From CAVOKN01 sp963696505 (GTDB lineage: Bacteria; Pseudomonadota; Gammaproteobacteria; Burkholderiales; Rhodocyclaceae): a DNA stretch of 64,000 nucleotides. Of the stretch, positions 27,902 through 36,721 are shown one piece after another (the first letter of the stretch is position 1; every line of letters starts with the position of its first letter). The DNA is taken from NCBI GenBank assembly GCA_963696505.1, contig CAVOKN010000017.1:1-64000 (forward strand), in the 5' to 3' direction. The notes under the pieces are model-generated. The model worked only from the letters and a program-made list of their open reading frames with translations, did no database searches and had not been told where the DNA came from. The translations under genes were made by a program, and so were the position numbers.

Positions 27902-30900
27902 CTAGCCCATGGCCGGCCCGCGTTCAAATTTGCGCCGGCGAAGCAGGTAGTAGGCGACTGGAATCAGGAACATCGACAACAGCGGCGCAGAGATCATGCC
28001 GCCCACCATGGGCGCGGCGATGCGCTGCATCAGCTCCGAACCGGTGCCGCCGCCCAGCATGATGGGCGCAAGGCCCCCCAGGATCACCGCCACCGTCATT
28101 GCCTTGGGCCGCACCCGCTGCACCGCGCCCTCCATCACCGCGTCGAACAGGTCGCGGCGCGTGGCGAGCCGCCCTTCGTCCCGGTGGCGCTTCACCGCGG
28201 CGTCGAGGTAGATCAGCATCACCACACCGAATTCCGCCGCCACCCCCGCCAGTGCGATGAAGCCCACCGCCGAGGCGATCGACACCGCGTGGTCCAGCAG
28301 GTGCAGCAGCCACACCCCGCCCACCAGCGCAAAGGGCAGCATCGCCATCACCAGCAGCGGCTCGGCCAGGTTGCGGAAGGTGAGGTAGAGCAGCAGCAGG
28401 ATGATGGCAAGCGTCAGCGGCACCACCAGCGCCATGCGCTTCTCGGCGCGCTCCAGGTACTCGAACTGCCCCGACCAGGTGATGGAGTAGCCCGGCGTGA
28501 GCGACACGCGGGCTATCACCGCCTGCTGCGCCGCGCGCACGAAGCCGCCCAGGTCGCGGCCGCGCACGTCCACGTAGATCCAGCCCGAGGGCCGCGCGTT
28601 CTCGCTCTTCAGCATGGGCGGGCCGTCCGCCACCACCACGTCAGCGACCGCGTCCAGGGTCACGGTGGCGCCCTTCTCGGTGACCACGGGCAGCGCCCTC
28701 AGTGCGGGCACGGAGTCGCGCAGTTCGCGCGGATAGCGCACGTTGATCGGAAAGCGCTCCAGCCCCTCCACCGTCTCGCCCACGTTCTCGCCGCCGACCG
28801 CGAACGCGACGATCTCCTGCACGTCCGCCACCGACAGGCCGTAGCGCGCCGCGTCGAGGCGCCGGATGCGCACCTCGACGTAGCGCCCGCCGGTGAGGCG
28901 CTCCGCGAGGACTGACTTTGCCCCTGGCACCTCCTTCACCGCCGCCTCGATCTGGGTGGCGATGCGGTCGATCTCCGCCAGGTCAGCACCCGCCACCTTG
29001 ATCCCCACTGGGCTCTTGATGCCGGTGGCAAGCATGTCGATGCGGTTGCGGATCGGCTGCACCCAGACGTTGGACAGCCCGGGAATGTGCGTCGCGGCGT
29101 CCATCTCGGCGATCAGCTTGTCCAGCGTCATGCCCGGGCGCCACTGCTCCCGCGGCTTGAACTGTATGGTGGTCTCGATCATCTCCAGCGGCGCCGGGTC
29201 TGTGGCGGTCTCGGCGCGGCCGGCCTTGCCGAACACGCGATGCACCTCGGGAAAGGACTTGATGATGCGGTCGGTCTGCTGCAGCAGTTCCGCCGCCTTG
29301 CCGGGGCCGATGCCGGGCAGCGTCGAGGGCATGTAGAGCAGGTCGCCCTCATCCAGCGGCGGCATGAACTCGCTGCCCAGTTGCCGCAGCGGGTAGAGCG
29401 TCGCCACCAGGACCAGCAGCGCCAGCCCCAGGGTGAGCCAGGGCGCGGACAGCGCACCCCGCAGCAGCGGCCGGTAGGCGGCGATCAGCACCCGGTTGAG
29501 GGGGTTGGCCTCCTCGGGCCGGATGCGCCCGCGGATGAACCAGGCCATCAGCGCCGGCACCAGCGTCACCGAAAGTCCCGCCGCCGCCGCCATGGCATAG
29601 GTCTTGGTGTAGGCCAGCGGCGCGAACAGCCGCCCTTCCTGCGCCTCCAGCGTAAACACCGGCAAGAAGGACAGCGTGATGATCAGCAGGCTGAAGAACA
29701 GCGCCGGCCCGACTTCGGCGGCGGCTTCGGAAATGATGCGGAAACGGGTGGCAGGGTCGGGTTCCGCGCTTCCCTCTCCGCCGGTTCCGGGGGCGAGGGA
29801 ACTGCCTTGCTCCCTCTCCCCGCTTGTTGCGGGGAGAGGGAGACTCTTTTGCCGCCACGCCTCCAGATGCTTGTGGGCGTTCTCGATCATGACGATGGCG
29901 GCGTCGAGCATGGCGCCGATGGCGATCGCGATGCCGCCCAGCGACATGATGTTAGCATTGACCCCCTGCGCCCGCATGACGATGAACGCCGCCAGCACCC
30001 CCACCGGCAGCGCCAGGATCGCCACCAGAGAGGATCGCAGGTGGAACAGGAAGACGATGCACACCAGGGCGACGATGACGAACTCCTCTGCCAGCCGCTC
30101 GGTCAGCGTGGCGATGGAGCGCTCGATCAGCCCTGAGCGGTCGTAGGTCGGCACGATCTCCACCCCCGGTGGCAGCGAGCGCTTCAGCTCCGTCAGCTTC
30201 TCCTTCACCGCGGCGATGGTTTCCAGCGCGTTCTTGCCGGAGCGCATCACGATCACCCCGCCCACCACCTCGCCTTCGCCGTCCAGCTCGGCGATGCCGC
30301 GGCGCATCTGCGGCCCGAGCTGGATTCGCGCCACGTCGCCCAGCAGCACCGGCGTCGTGCCCTCGCTCATGCCGACGGGAATGGCGCGGAAGTCCTCGAC
30401 GGAGCGCAGGTAGCCGGTGGCGCGCACCATGTATTCCGCCTCCCCCAGTTCCAGCGCCGAGCCGCCGGCCTCCGAGTTGGCGCTTCGGATCGCCGCCACC
30501 ACCTTCGCCAGCGGCAGGCGCAGCGCGCGCAGCTTGTCCGGGTCCACCACCACCTGGTACTGCTTCACCATGCCGCCGACGGTGGCCACCTCCGCCACGT
30601 TGGGCACCGAGCGCAACTCGTACTTGAGGAACCAGTCCTGGATGGCGCGCAACTGCGCCAGATCGTGACGATTGCTGCGATCCACCAGCGCGTACTCGTA
30701 GATCCAGCCCACGCCGGTGGCATCGGGCCCCAGCTCCGGGCGCACGCTGGCGGGCAGCCGTCCCTGGGCCTGGTTGAGGTACTCCAGCACCCGCGAGCGC
30801 GCCCAGTAGAGATCGGTGCCATCCTCGAACAGGACGTACACATAGGAGTCGCCGAAGAAGGAGTAGCCGCGCACCGCCTTGGCGCCGGGCACCGACATCA

Positions 30901-31117
30901 TGGTGGTGGTGAGGGGATAGGTGACCTGATCCTCCACCACCCGCGGGCTCTGGCCGGGGTAGGTCGTCTTGACGATCACCTGCACGTCGGAGAGGTCGGG
31001 GATGGCGTCCAGCGGCGTGCGCAGCACCGCCACCGTTCCCGCGGCGCTGACGATCAGCGTCGCCAGCAGCACCAGGAAGCGGTTGTGGATGGACCAGCGG
31101 ATTAGCCCCGCGATCAC
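27902..31117 (-). CDS. cusA: CusA/CzcA-family RND efflux pump
   Basis: A 1071-aa proton-driven heavy-metal efflux transporter of the inner membrane. The start is GTG at 31117, overlapping cusB by four bases. Features are the first helix after MIAGLIRWSIHNR, DAIPDLSDVQVIVKT, the TM4 proton-relay region (GGIAIAIGAMLDAAIVMIENAHKHLE), and a methionine-rich pore region with the Met pattern of monovalent-metal pumps (for example MIETTIQFKP, DMLATGIKSPVGIKV). It acts with CusB and CusC, encoded upstream. A 30-residue low-complexity insert after HKHLEAWRQ comes from a palindromic DNA repeat (29760-29850) and is absent from typical CusA. Cu/Ag rather than Co/Zn/Cd is inferred from the CusF domain in CusB. 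Confidence 0.93.
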   Translation of the reverse strand: MIAGLIRWSIHNRFLVLLATLIVSAAGTVAVLRTPLDAIPDLSDVQVIVKTTYPGQSPRVVEDQVTYPLTTTMMSVPGAKAVRGYSFFGDSYVYVLFEDGTDLYWARSRVLEYLNQAQGRLPASVRPELGPDATGVGWIYEYALVDRSNRHDLAQLRAIQDWFLKYELRSVPNVAEVATVGGMVKQYQVVVDPDKLRALRLPLAKVVAAIRSANSEAGGSALELGEAEYMVRATGYLRSVEDFRAIPVGMSEGTTPVLLGDVARIQLGPQMRRGIAELDGEGEVVGGVIVMRSGKNALETIAAVKEKLTELKRSLPPGVEIVPTYDRSGLIERSIATLTERLAEEFVIVALVCIVFLFHLRSSLVAILALPVGVLAAFIVMRAQGVNANIMSLGGIAIAIGAMLDAAIVMIENAHKHLEAWRQKSLPLPATSGEREQGSSLAPGTGGEGSAEPDPATRFRIISEAAAEVGPALFFSLLIITLSFLPVFTLEAQEGRLFAPLAYTKTYAMAAAAGLSVTLVPALMAWFIRGRIRPEEANPLNRVLIAAYRPLLRGALSAPWLTLGLALLVLVATLYPLRQLGSEFMPPLDEGDLLYMPSTLPGIGPGKAAELLQQTDRIIKSFPEVHRVFGKAGRAETATDPAPLEMIETTIQFKPREQWRPGMTLDKLIAEMDAATHIPGLSNVWVQPIRNRIDMLATGIKSPVGIKVAGADLAEIDRIATQIEAAVKEVPGAKSVLAERLTGGRYVEVRIRRLDAARYGLSVADVQEIVAFAVGGENVGETVEGLERFPINVRYPRELRDSVPALRALPVVTEKGATVTLDAVADVVVADGPPMLKSENARPSGWIYVDVRGRDLGGFVRAAQQAVIARVSLTPGYSITWSGQFEYLERAEKRMALVVPLTLAIILLLLYLTFRNLAEPLLVMAMLPFALVGGVWLLHLLDHAVSIASAVGFIALAGVAAEFGVVMLIYLDAAVKRHRDEGRLATRRDLFDAVMEGAVQRVRPKAMTVAVILGGLAPIMLGGGTGSELMQRIAAPMVGGMISAPLLSMFLIPVAYYLLRRRKFERGPAMG
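29770..29841. repeat. Palindromic repeat inserted in frame in cusA
   Basis: A perfect hairpin with 13-base arms (TCCCTCTCCCCGC and complement) around TTGTT lies at 29811-29841. An imperfect relative lies at 29772-29800. Both code for the extra loop in CusA. The sequence type recurs in polA, cusB and the 12801 intergenic hairpin. Confidence 0.8.
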
Positions 31118-32820
31118 GGCTTGCGCTCCGCCGGCCGCGGCTTGAGCGTGGTGACCACGTAGTCGGTCCCGCGCTTCTCGGCGTCGAACTCGACCGCCTG
31201 GCCCGCCGCGATGCCCTTGAGCAGCGCGGGATCGACCTTGAAACCCATCGTCATGCCCGGCATGGCGATCGAGGGGATCGGTCCGTGGGTCAGATTTATG
31301 CGGCCGGCCGCTGCGTCCAGTTCGTTCACCGTGCCCTGGGCGAGCTGGGGCGTGGCTGCGGCGCCGTGGTCGCCGTGGTGATGGGCGTGGTCCGCGTGTT
31401 CCTCGCCGCCCTGCGGCGGCTGACTTTCGAGCCGCGCCAGCGCACTGGTGAGGCTTGCCTCGGAGTCGATCAGGAACTGGCCCGAGACCACCACCTTCTG
31501 CCCCGCCTCCAGCCCGGAAAGGATCTCGGTCCGGCCGCCGTCGGCGGCGCCGGTCTTCACGTCCGCGGGAACAAAGCCGCCGTCACCAGCGGCGACGATC
31601 ACCACGCTGCGCCGCCCGGTCTCGATCAGCGCCTCGCTCGGCACCAGCAGCCGTTCGCGCCGGTCGGCGTTGCCGAAGTTCACCGTCGCCAGCATGCCCG
31701 GCCTCAGCTCGCCCTTGGGGTTCGCCAGCGGAATGCGGGCGCGCAGGCTGCGCGTGCTGCCCTCGATCTCGGGATAGACGTAATCGACCTTGCCCTCGAA
31801 GCGGCGCCCCGGCAGTGCGGCGAAACGCACTTCGGCGCGCCGGCCCGCAGCCAGTGTGGCGGCATCGCGCTCCGGAATGTCCGCCACGACCCACACCGTG
31901 GCGAGGCCGGCGATGCTCATCAGCGCCGCGCCCGGCATCACCGTCATGCCCGGCCGGGCGGTGAGTTCGGTGACAATGCCCGCCTCAGGCGCCGTCAAGG
32001 AGACGCGCTCGATCACTTTGCCGCCCGCTTCCGCCCGCGCCACCTGATCGGCGGACATGCCGGCGAGAGTCAGCCGCTGGCGGGCGGCATCGGCCAGCGC
32101 CGCGTCCCCTCCCTTCAGCGCCAGCAGCAGCTCGTGCTGGCCGGCGATCAGCTCCGGCGAGGTGATGGCAAGCAGCAGCGCGCCCCGCGCCACCGCCTGA
32201 TTCAGCGCCCGCACCGGCTGCAGCTCGATGTAGCCGCCGACGCGCGACTGCACCACGTGCATGCGATTCTCGTCGAAGCGCACCGTGCCCACCGCTTCGA
32301 GGCCGCGCTCCAGCGACCCCTTCTCGACAGTGGCCAGCCGCACGCCGAGGTTCTGCGCCATCTGCGGCGCGATGCGCACGTTGCCGCCGGCACCGACTTC
32401 GTCCGCGTACTTGGGCACCAGTTCCATGTCCATGAAGGGCGACTTGCCCGGCTTGTCGAAGCGCTGCTGCGGCACCATCGGGTCGTACCAGTAGAGGATC
32501 TTGCGCTCCGCGCCTGCCGACCCCGGAGGGGCGTGGGCGGCGTGCTCGCCGGCCGGCGCCGCCGCGCGACCCATCCATAGCGCGTAGCCGGCAGCGCCCA
32601 GCGCGGCGCTCGCCAGTGCGATCGCCACCAACGCCAGAACCTTGGCGGCGCCCCGCTGGTACGTCGCCGCTGCTCGCCCCAACCCTGGCCCTCCCCCGCA
32701 CCCGGGGGAGGAAACGGTCGCGCCGAGGCATGGGTGGAAGCCTGATGCTCCCTCCCCCGCAAGCGGGGGGTGGGGGCAATCGGCCGTGTTGGTTCCAACC
32801 GGCGTCTCACCGTGCGGCAT
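31114..32820 (-). CDS. cusB: CusB-family periplasmic adaptor with metal-binding and CusF domains
   Basis: A 568-aa membrane-fusion protein of a copper/silver RND system. After an unusual N-terminus encoded by palindromic repeats comes a membrane segment (VLALVAIALASAALGAAGYALWM). Next is a heavy-metal-binding motif (YWYDPMVPQQRFDKPGKSPFMDMELVPKY), the lipoyl, hairpin and beta-barrel domains, a His-rich linker (HADHAHHHGDHG) and a C-terminal CusF-like domain (INLTHGPIPSIAMPGMTMGFKV). The CusF part is normally a separate chaperone that binds Cu(I)/Ag(I) through Met and His. The start overlaps the cusC stop. Starts at 32823 and 32820 are equivalent. Confidence 0.92.
   Translation of the reverse strand: MPHGETPVGTNTADCPHPPLAGEGASGFHPCLGATVSSPGCGGGPGLGRAAATYQRGAAKVLALVAIALASAALGAAGYALWMGRAAAPAGEHAAHAPPGSAGAERKILYWYDPMVPQQRFDKPGKSPFMDMELVPKYADEVGAGGNVRIAPQMAQNLGVRLATVEKGSLERGLEAVGTVRFDENRMHVVQSRVGGYIELQPVRALNQAVARGALLLAITSPELIAGQHELLLALKGGDAALADAARQRLTLAGMSADQVARAEAGGKVIERVSLTAPEAGIVTELTARPGMTVMPGAALMSIAGLATVWVVADIPERDAATLAAGRRAEVRFAALPGRRFEGKVDYVYPEIEGSTRSLRARIPLANPKGELRPGMLATVNFGNADRRERLLVPSEALIETGRRSVVIVAAGDGGFVPADVKTGAADGGRTEILSGLEAGQKVVVSGQFLIDSEASLTSALARLESQPPQGGEEHADHAHHHGDHGAAATPQLAQGTVNELDAAAGRINLTHGPIPSIAMPGMTMGFKVDPALLKGIAAGQAVEFDAEKRGTDYVVTTLKPRPAERKP
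32690..32769. repeat. Two palindromic repeats in the cusB N-terminal coding region
   Basis: CCTCCCCC/GGGGGAGG arms with a six-base loop lie at 32690-32711, and CCCCCGC-AA-GCGGGGG lies at 32754-32769. They encode the Pro/Gly-rich start of CusB, ahead of its membrane segment. Confidence 0.75.
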
Positions 32821-34054
32821 CATGTTCTTCTCCCAGATGTTCGAAGTAGGCCAACTGCATGCGCGCCCGCGCCTGCCGGGTGGCGACTTCGACGCGCGCG
32901 AGTTGTGCCTCCAGGTCGGCACGGCGCGCCTCCAGCAGCGCCGCCAGCTCCGCGCGGCCGCTGCGGTAGGCAGCGAGCGCCGCGTCCACCCGCCGCTTGG
33001 CGTTGGGCAGCAGCTCGTCGTCGATGCGCTTCAGCCGCTCGCCCGCCACCTGCCAGGCGGCATATTCGGTGACGAGCTCGGCGGCGAGCATGCGCAGGTG
33101 GTCCTCGCGCAGCGCCTCGGCCTTTTCGACCTGCGCCTGGCGCGCCGCGACGCCGCGCTGCTGGCGGTCCCTTGGCGCCAGCGGCAGGTCCATGGATAAC
33201 TGGATGCTCACCATGTTGGTGAATTGGCTGGAACGCGCGCCGTAGCCGATCTCGATGGTCTTGTCCGGTGAGCTCGCCTCCCGCGCCAGCGCCAGGTCGG
33301 CCTCGGCCGTGGCGACCGATCGCGCCTGCACGGTGTGCGCCGGGTGACGGGCCAGATCGCTCTTCATCTGCGCCAGAGTCGGCGGCGCGGGCCACTGCGG
33401 AAGGTCCGCCGCCACCTCGTCCTCGGCCGCGGCGCCTATCCAGCGTGCGAGCTCGGCCCGCGCCTTCATGACCTCGAACTGCAGCTCGCTGCCCCGGTCG
33501 CGGGTCATGGTGAGCATCCGGCGCACCGCCAGCACCGCGACCTGATCGCCCTTGCCCGCCGCATTGGCGATGCGCATCGCCTCCTCTTCTCGCGCTGCCT
33601 CGGATTCCAGCGCAGCCAGCAAAGTCAGCCGCTGGCGAGCGCCGACCAGATCGAGAAAGACAAGCGCGGCGTCGCGCTGCACCAGGTGGCGCTGGGTGGC
33701 GCTCTCGGCAGCGCTTTGCACGGCCTCGGCCTCGGCGCGGCGCTGGCGCATGGCTCGCTTGTTGCCGCCGGGGAACATCTGCTCGATCGAGATCATGCTG
33801 GTAGTCATTTCGTCGCGGTTGAGCGCGAAGGAATCTTCCGGCACGTTCAGCACACCGAGCTTGAGGCGCGGATCGGGCAACTGCCCTTCCGCCACCGCGC
33901 TCTCGCGCAGTGCGCGGGTGTTGGCCTCCAGGGCGGAAACCGAGGGCTGGCCGATGACAGCCAGTTGCTGCACCCGCTCCAGGCTCAGGGGCGGGCCGGC
34001 CCAGGCGCACGCCGGCGCGAGGGCGAGGGAAAGGACGAGAACTCGAAAACGCAT
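32807..34054 (-). CDS. cusC: TolC-family outer-membrane efflux protein (CusC-like)
   Basis: A 415-aa outer-membrane channel subunit. A signal peptide (MRFRVLVLSLALAPACAWA) precedes two TolC-type halves rich in Arg/Glu/Ala helices, with DPRLKLGVLNVPEDSF and the second-half GYGARSSQFTNMVSIQLSMDLPL. Members of this sub-group are shorter than TolC. The mature N-terminus begins at Gly20 (GPPLSLERVQQLA), so there is no lipobox and it is not a lipoprotein like E. coli CusC. It is first of the three efflux genes and overlaps cusB. Confidence 0.9.
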   Translation of the reverse strand: MRFRVLVLSLALAPACAWAGPPLSLERVQQLAVIGQPSVSALEANTRALRESAVAEGQLPDPRLKLGVLNVPEDSFALNRDEMTTSMISIEQMFPGGNKRAMRQRRAEAEAVQSAAESATQRHLVQRDAALVFLDLVGARQRLTLLAALESEAAREEEAMRIANAAGKGDQVAVLAVRRMLTMTRDRGSELQFEVMKARAELARWIGAAAEDEVAADLPQWPAPPTLAQMKSDLARHPAHTVQARSVATAEADLALAREASSPDKTIEIGYGARSSQFTNMVSIQLSMDLPLAPRDRQQRGVAARQAQVEKAEALREDHLRMLAAELVTEYAAWQVAGERLKRIDDELLPNAKRRVDAALAAYRSGRAELAALLEARRADLEAQLARVEVATRQARARMQLAYFEHLGEEHDAAR

Positions 34055-34118
34055 TGCGGCCTCCGGGACGAAGAAACATCGGGCGCGACGGCGCGCCCAC
34101 CTTCGACGCGGAAGCGGG

Positions 34119-34526
34119 CTAGCTCAGGAAGACCTGGAAGCGGATGGCGACGGGGGGGTCGCCGGTGGGGGGCGGGGCGAGGCCGCGTTCGCGGCCGAGA
34201 AGCGAAGTTTCGACCGCGGCCGGAACGGTCAGCACCGCGCCGGCAGGCATCGCCGCGACGGGCACCTGGGGCGTGTCGGAGCTCTGGTCAGCGGTGGAGC
34301 AATGGCTAAGGCAGGAGGCCTCGTCGGCCACCACAACGGCGTCACCCGCGGCGGCGGTCTCATGGCAGGGCGCGGAAGCCTCGTCCGCGGTGATCGCAAA
34401 CGCGGCTGCCCGCTCCGCCGTCGAACAGGCATGCGCGAGCATCACGCCCTGGGCGAAGAGCAGCAGCGCCACCAGGCAGCGGGCGGCGATCTGAAGCAGA
34501 CGGCGGGGGAGGAAGGTTGGTGTCAC
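34119..34526 (-). CDS. Exported Cys/His-containing protein at the head of the cus operon
   Basis: A 135-aa protein with a signal sequence (LLQIAARCLVALLLFAQGVMLAHA). The mature part holds ACSTAE, APCHETAA and SCLSHCSTAD, spacing suited to metal binding. The tail ends FQVFLS. Similar small proteins precede cusCBA in other Betaproteobacteria and are thought to bind copper in the periplasm, but I cannot name a family with certainty. The start is GTG at 34526. cusC follows after 64 bases. Confidence 0.7.
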   Translation of the reverse strand: MTPTFLPRRLLQIAARCLVALLLFAQGVMLAHACSTAERAAAFAITADEASAPCHETAAAGDAVVVADEASCLSHCSTADQSSDTPQVPVAAMPAGAVLTVPAAVETSLLGRERGLAPPPTGDPPVAIRFQVFLS

Positions 34527-34532
34527 CCCATC

Positions 34533-34568
34533 AACTTAGCAGGCGACGCACGGCTGTCAAGTGCTAAG
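34533..34568 (-). promoter_or_regulatory. Candidate metal-regulated promoter of the cus operon
   Basis: Arms CTTAGCA (34535-34541) and TGCTAAG (34562-34568) are inverted around 20 bases. A minus-strand -35 box TTGACA lies at 34560-34555, inside the loop; the possible -10 is weak (TAAGTT). The layout suits an operator overlapping the promoter. The transcript would start close to the GTG at 34526, leaving almost no leader. Confidence 0.5.
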
Positions 34569-34700
34569 GTCCCGGGCGGCTTCCAGCCGATCATGATCTG
34601 CGCGAAGTTCGAATTGTCTTCCCGATGGCCTGTTCATGATGTTCGAGCCCCGCTGGCCCCACTGCTTCTGCCATGGCCGCGCCGAGGTGCCGGCGGTCGC

Positions 34701-35196
34701 TCACTCGACTGCGATGCTGCGGATCGCGAGGCTGAATGGTCCGGCCTGCCGGTCCGCGATCATGAGACCGATACGGCGCACGCGAGCCGGATCCAGAGTC
34801 GGCGCATCGGCCAAGCTGCGCCCGCGGAAGGTCGGCTGGAAGTCCCGCAGCGCAATACGCATGCAAGTCCAGGACTGCGCCGGAGGGTGGAACCGCGCCT
34901 GATAGTTCACCCCGTCGAAGGCATCGTCGGTACGCAGATTGAGTTTATAGCGCTTGCCATCGCCCGACTTCAAGCAGAAGGGCGACGGTGCCCGGCAAAC
35001 CGAGCTTCGCCGGCTGCGAGCGTACCGATGCGAACCCTCCGTTGCGCTCCAGCGAGACCACGCCCTCGAAGACCGCGTAGCCCTGGGGATCGTGGCGCAT
35101 GCGGCTGCTCGAAACGCCGCCCATGACAGCGTCGTCGATCGGGGACCAATCGGCGACGGAGATGGGGAGGTCGAAGCGCAGTAGTTCGATGGACAC
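34701..35196 (-). CDS. CIA30-family protein, one frameshift
   Basis: CIA30 (complex I intermediate-associated protein 30) domains are galactose-binding-like folds. In mitochondria they assist NADH dehydrogenase assembly; in bacteria the role is unknown. The first frame reads FDLPISVADWSPIDDAVMGGVSSSRM and ends GTVALLLEVGRWQAL. The second continues GDGKRYKLNLRTDDAFDGVNYQARF and AGPFSLAIRSIAVE. The shift lies at 34960-34966 in a G/C run. The span is one base too long, so one extra G would explain it, giving 164 aa. The start is GTG at 35196. Confidence 0.8.
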
Positions 35197-35330
35197 CTGT
35201 CAGCCTTGTGTAGCTGAGTGGGAGCTGGCTCACCGCTCGCCGCTCCACCCCCGCATTCTTCCGGAACCGTATTGGCATGTGCCGGACTAAAGCCATTATC
35301 TTCTAGCAAGCCACGACAGGGGAAGCAGAC

Positions 35331-35522
35331 ATGGACGGCATCGATCCTTTCGCATACCTGCAGCAGGTCGCCAGACGCATGGGCCAGCTCACCGATAGAC
35401 GTGAGATCGAAACCGTGCTCGACGAAGTCGAGTACCTTTTCGATGCTCTGGATCCCGAGTTCCAGGATCCGGCCAGCCAGTTGATCGAGCAATTGCGCGC
35501 CAAACTGGAGCGTGCGGTGTGA
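35331..35522 (+). CDS. Small hypothetical protein (63 aa)
   Basis: A short acidic, probably all-helical protein (DPFAYLQQVARRMGQLTDRREIETVLDEVEYLFDALDPEFQ). AGGGGAAG precedes the ATG, and the stop overlaps the next GTG start by four bases, which supports real translation. I do not recognise a characterised family. The coupling to the next gene suggests a shared role. Confidence 0.75.
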   Translation: MDGIDPFAYLQQVARRMGQLTDRREIETVLDEVEYLFDALDPEFQDPASQLIEQLRAKLERAV

Positions 35523-36445
35523 GCACTGAGGCGTCGTGCTACGCAGTGCGGCGCGTCAATCCGTTTCTGGGCGTGACACAGGTGGTGGAGCTGGACATCG
35601 GCCGCGCGCTCAGCACTGATGGCATCAACTGGGAGATACAACTCGCGGTCGAGCGCCCCGTGGCCTGGGGAAGCCTGAACCGGCATCGCAGCGAGCGGCA
35701 GTACTGCCGCTATGCCATCTGGTCGAATCAGGAAGGCTTCGCCCGCTTTCCCGTCCAACCTACGCTCGATCGCAGCGCGATGGGCGAAGCGGCCCAAACC
35801 CTGGTTAACAGCGTGGACGCGCGGCGCTCAATGCTGCCCTTCCCGCTCGCCGACCGCTTCGAACTCTGGCTTCTTGACGGCGCCGATCAGGCACCCGTGG
35901 CGCTGCTCGCGACCGCCACCGGAAAGCACCTGATCCCGAGCCGCCCACCCGCTGCCTGGAGCGCCGCCCCCGCGGACCAGGACGGATTCTCCTCGCCGTC
36001 CTTGATCGCGCATGCCTCACCACAGGAAGCAGGTTTGCGGCCACGCCGCCATCTCGATTGCATCGAACGCCTGATCGCACAAAGGGCAGGCAGCGCGCGG
36101 CGAACCAAGTGCTTCGAACGCGAGCACTGCAGCGTATGGCCCGACGCCATTGCATTCCCGACCGCCTCCCTGAACCAAGCCGACTTGCCTGAACTGCCCC
36201 TTGCCGAGAACTGGAACCTGCTGGAAGACACGAATTCCATCGGCGACTACCTGGTGTGGCTCGCGCCCCGACTGCTCACCCTGCCGCTGGCCCCGGCCAC
36301 CCGTGCGCGCTTGGAACGGGCTGCGGCCTCCAATCCGGCGCTGGTCGAGCGCCTGTTCCGGCTCTATCCGGCAATCGCCGATCAGGACCTCATCAAACGC
36401 ATCCGCGTCGAGGCGCGGCTGATGAAGGCTGCGGCACACGCCTGA
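35519..36445 (+). CDS. Hypothetical cytoplasmic protein (308 aa)
   Basis: The start is GTG at 35519, within the end of the 63-aa gene. The protein has no signal peptide or membrane segment. It is Ala/Arg/Leu-rich, with LGVTQVVELDIGRALSTDGINWEIQLAVERP near the start and a helical C-terminus ending RLMKAAAHA. Codon use is like the neighbours. No domain is recognised. Such pairs occur in Rhodocyclales genomes without known function. Confidence 0.7.
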   Translation: MSTEASCYAVRRVNPFLGVTQVVELDIGRALSTDGINWEIQLAVERPVAWGSLNRHRSERQYCRYAIWSNQEGFARFPVQPTLDRSAMGEAAQTLVNSVDARRSMLPFPLADRFELWLLDGADQAPVALLATATGKHLIPSRPPAAWSAAPADQDGFSSPSLIAHASPQEAGLRPRRHLDCIERLIAQRAGSARRTKCFEREHCSVWPDAIAFPTASLNQADLPELPLAENWNLLEDTNSIGDYLVWLAPRLLTLPLAPATRARLERAAASNPALVERLFRLYPAIADQDLIKRIRVEARLMKAAAHA

Positions 36446-36721
36446 GGCGGGCTGACGACGGGCAGTTCCAGCCACGCCCCGTTCCAGGCCGAGGAACAAG
36501 TTCTGCCTGGTTCTATTCGCAGAGCCATGCCGCGCAAACCCCGCACCCTCACTGTCTCCACCCTGTTGCCGGGCGCCACGGTCGGCGGCTGCCCCTCCCT
36601 CGATCACTGGCAACGCAACGCCATCATCTCGCCCGCCCTGGGCATCGAAACACCAGTCGTTGGCGCACACCGCCGGATCGAGAACCTCGACGACGGAGTG
36701 CCGATCGGTCAGTTCGTTGAG
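36446..36721. other. Non-coding gap with a short copy of the thrB VCANDW region
   Basis: No credible gene is seen. At 36651-36670 the sequence CACCAGTCGTTGGCGCA repeats exactly a piece of thrB (36984-37000), and the flanks are loosely similar, so a fragment of thrB or of another homologue seems to lie here. Confidence 0.5.

Noticed and set aside
36017..36670. Minus-strand open frame beginning MCANDWCFD opposite the 308-aa gene
   Set aside because: It starts in the short thrB-like copy but then is the antisense of the 35519-36445 gene, with no domain logic.
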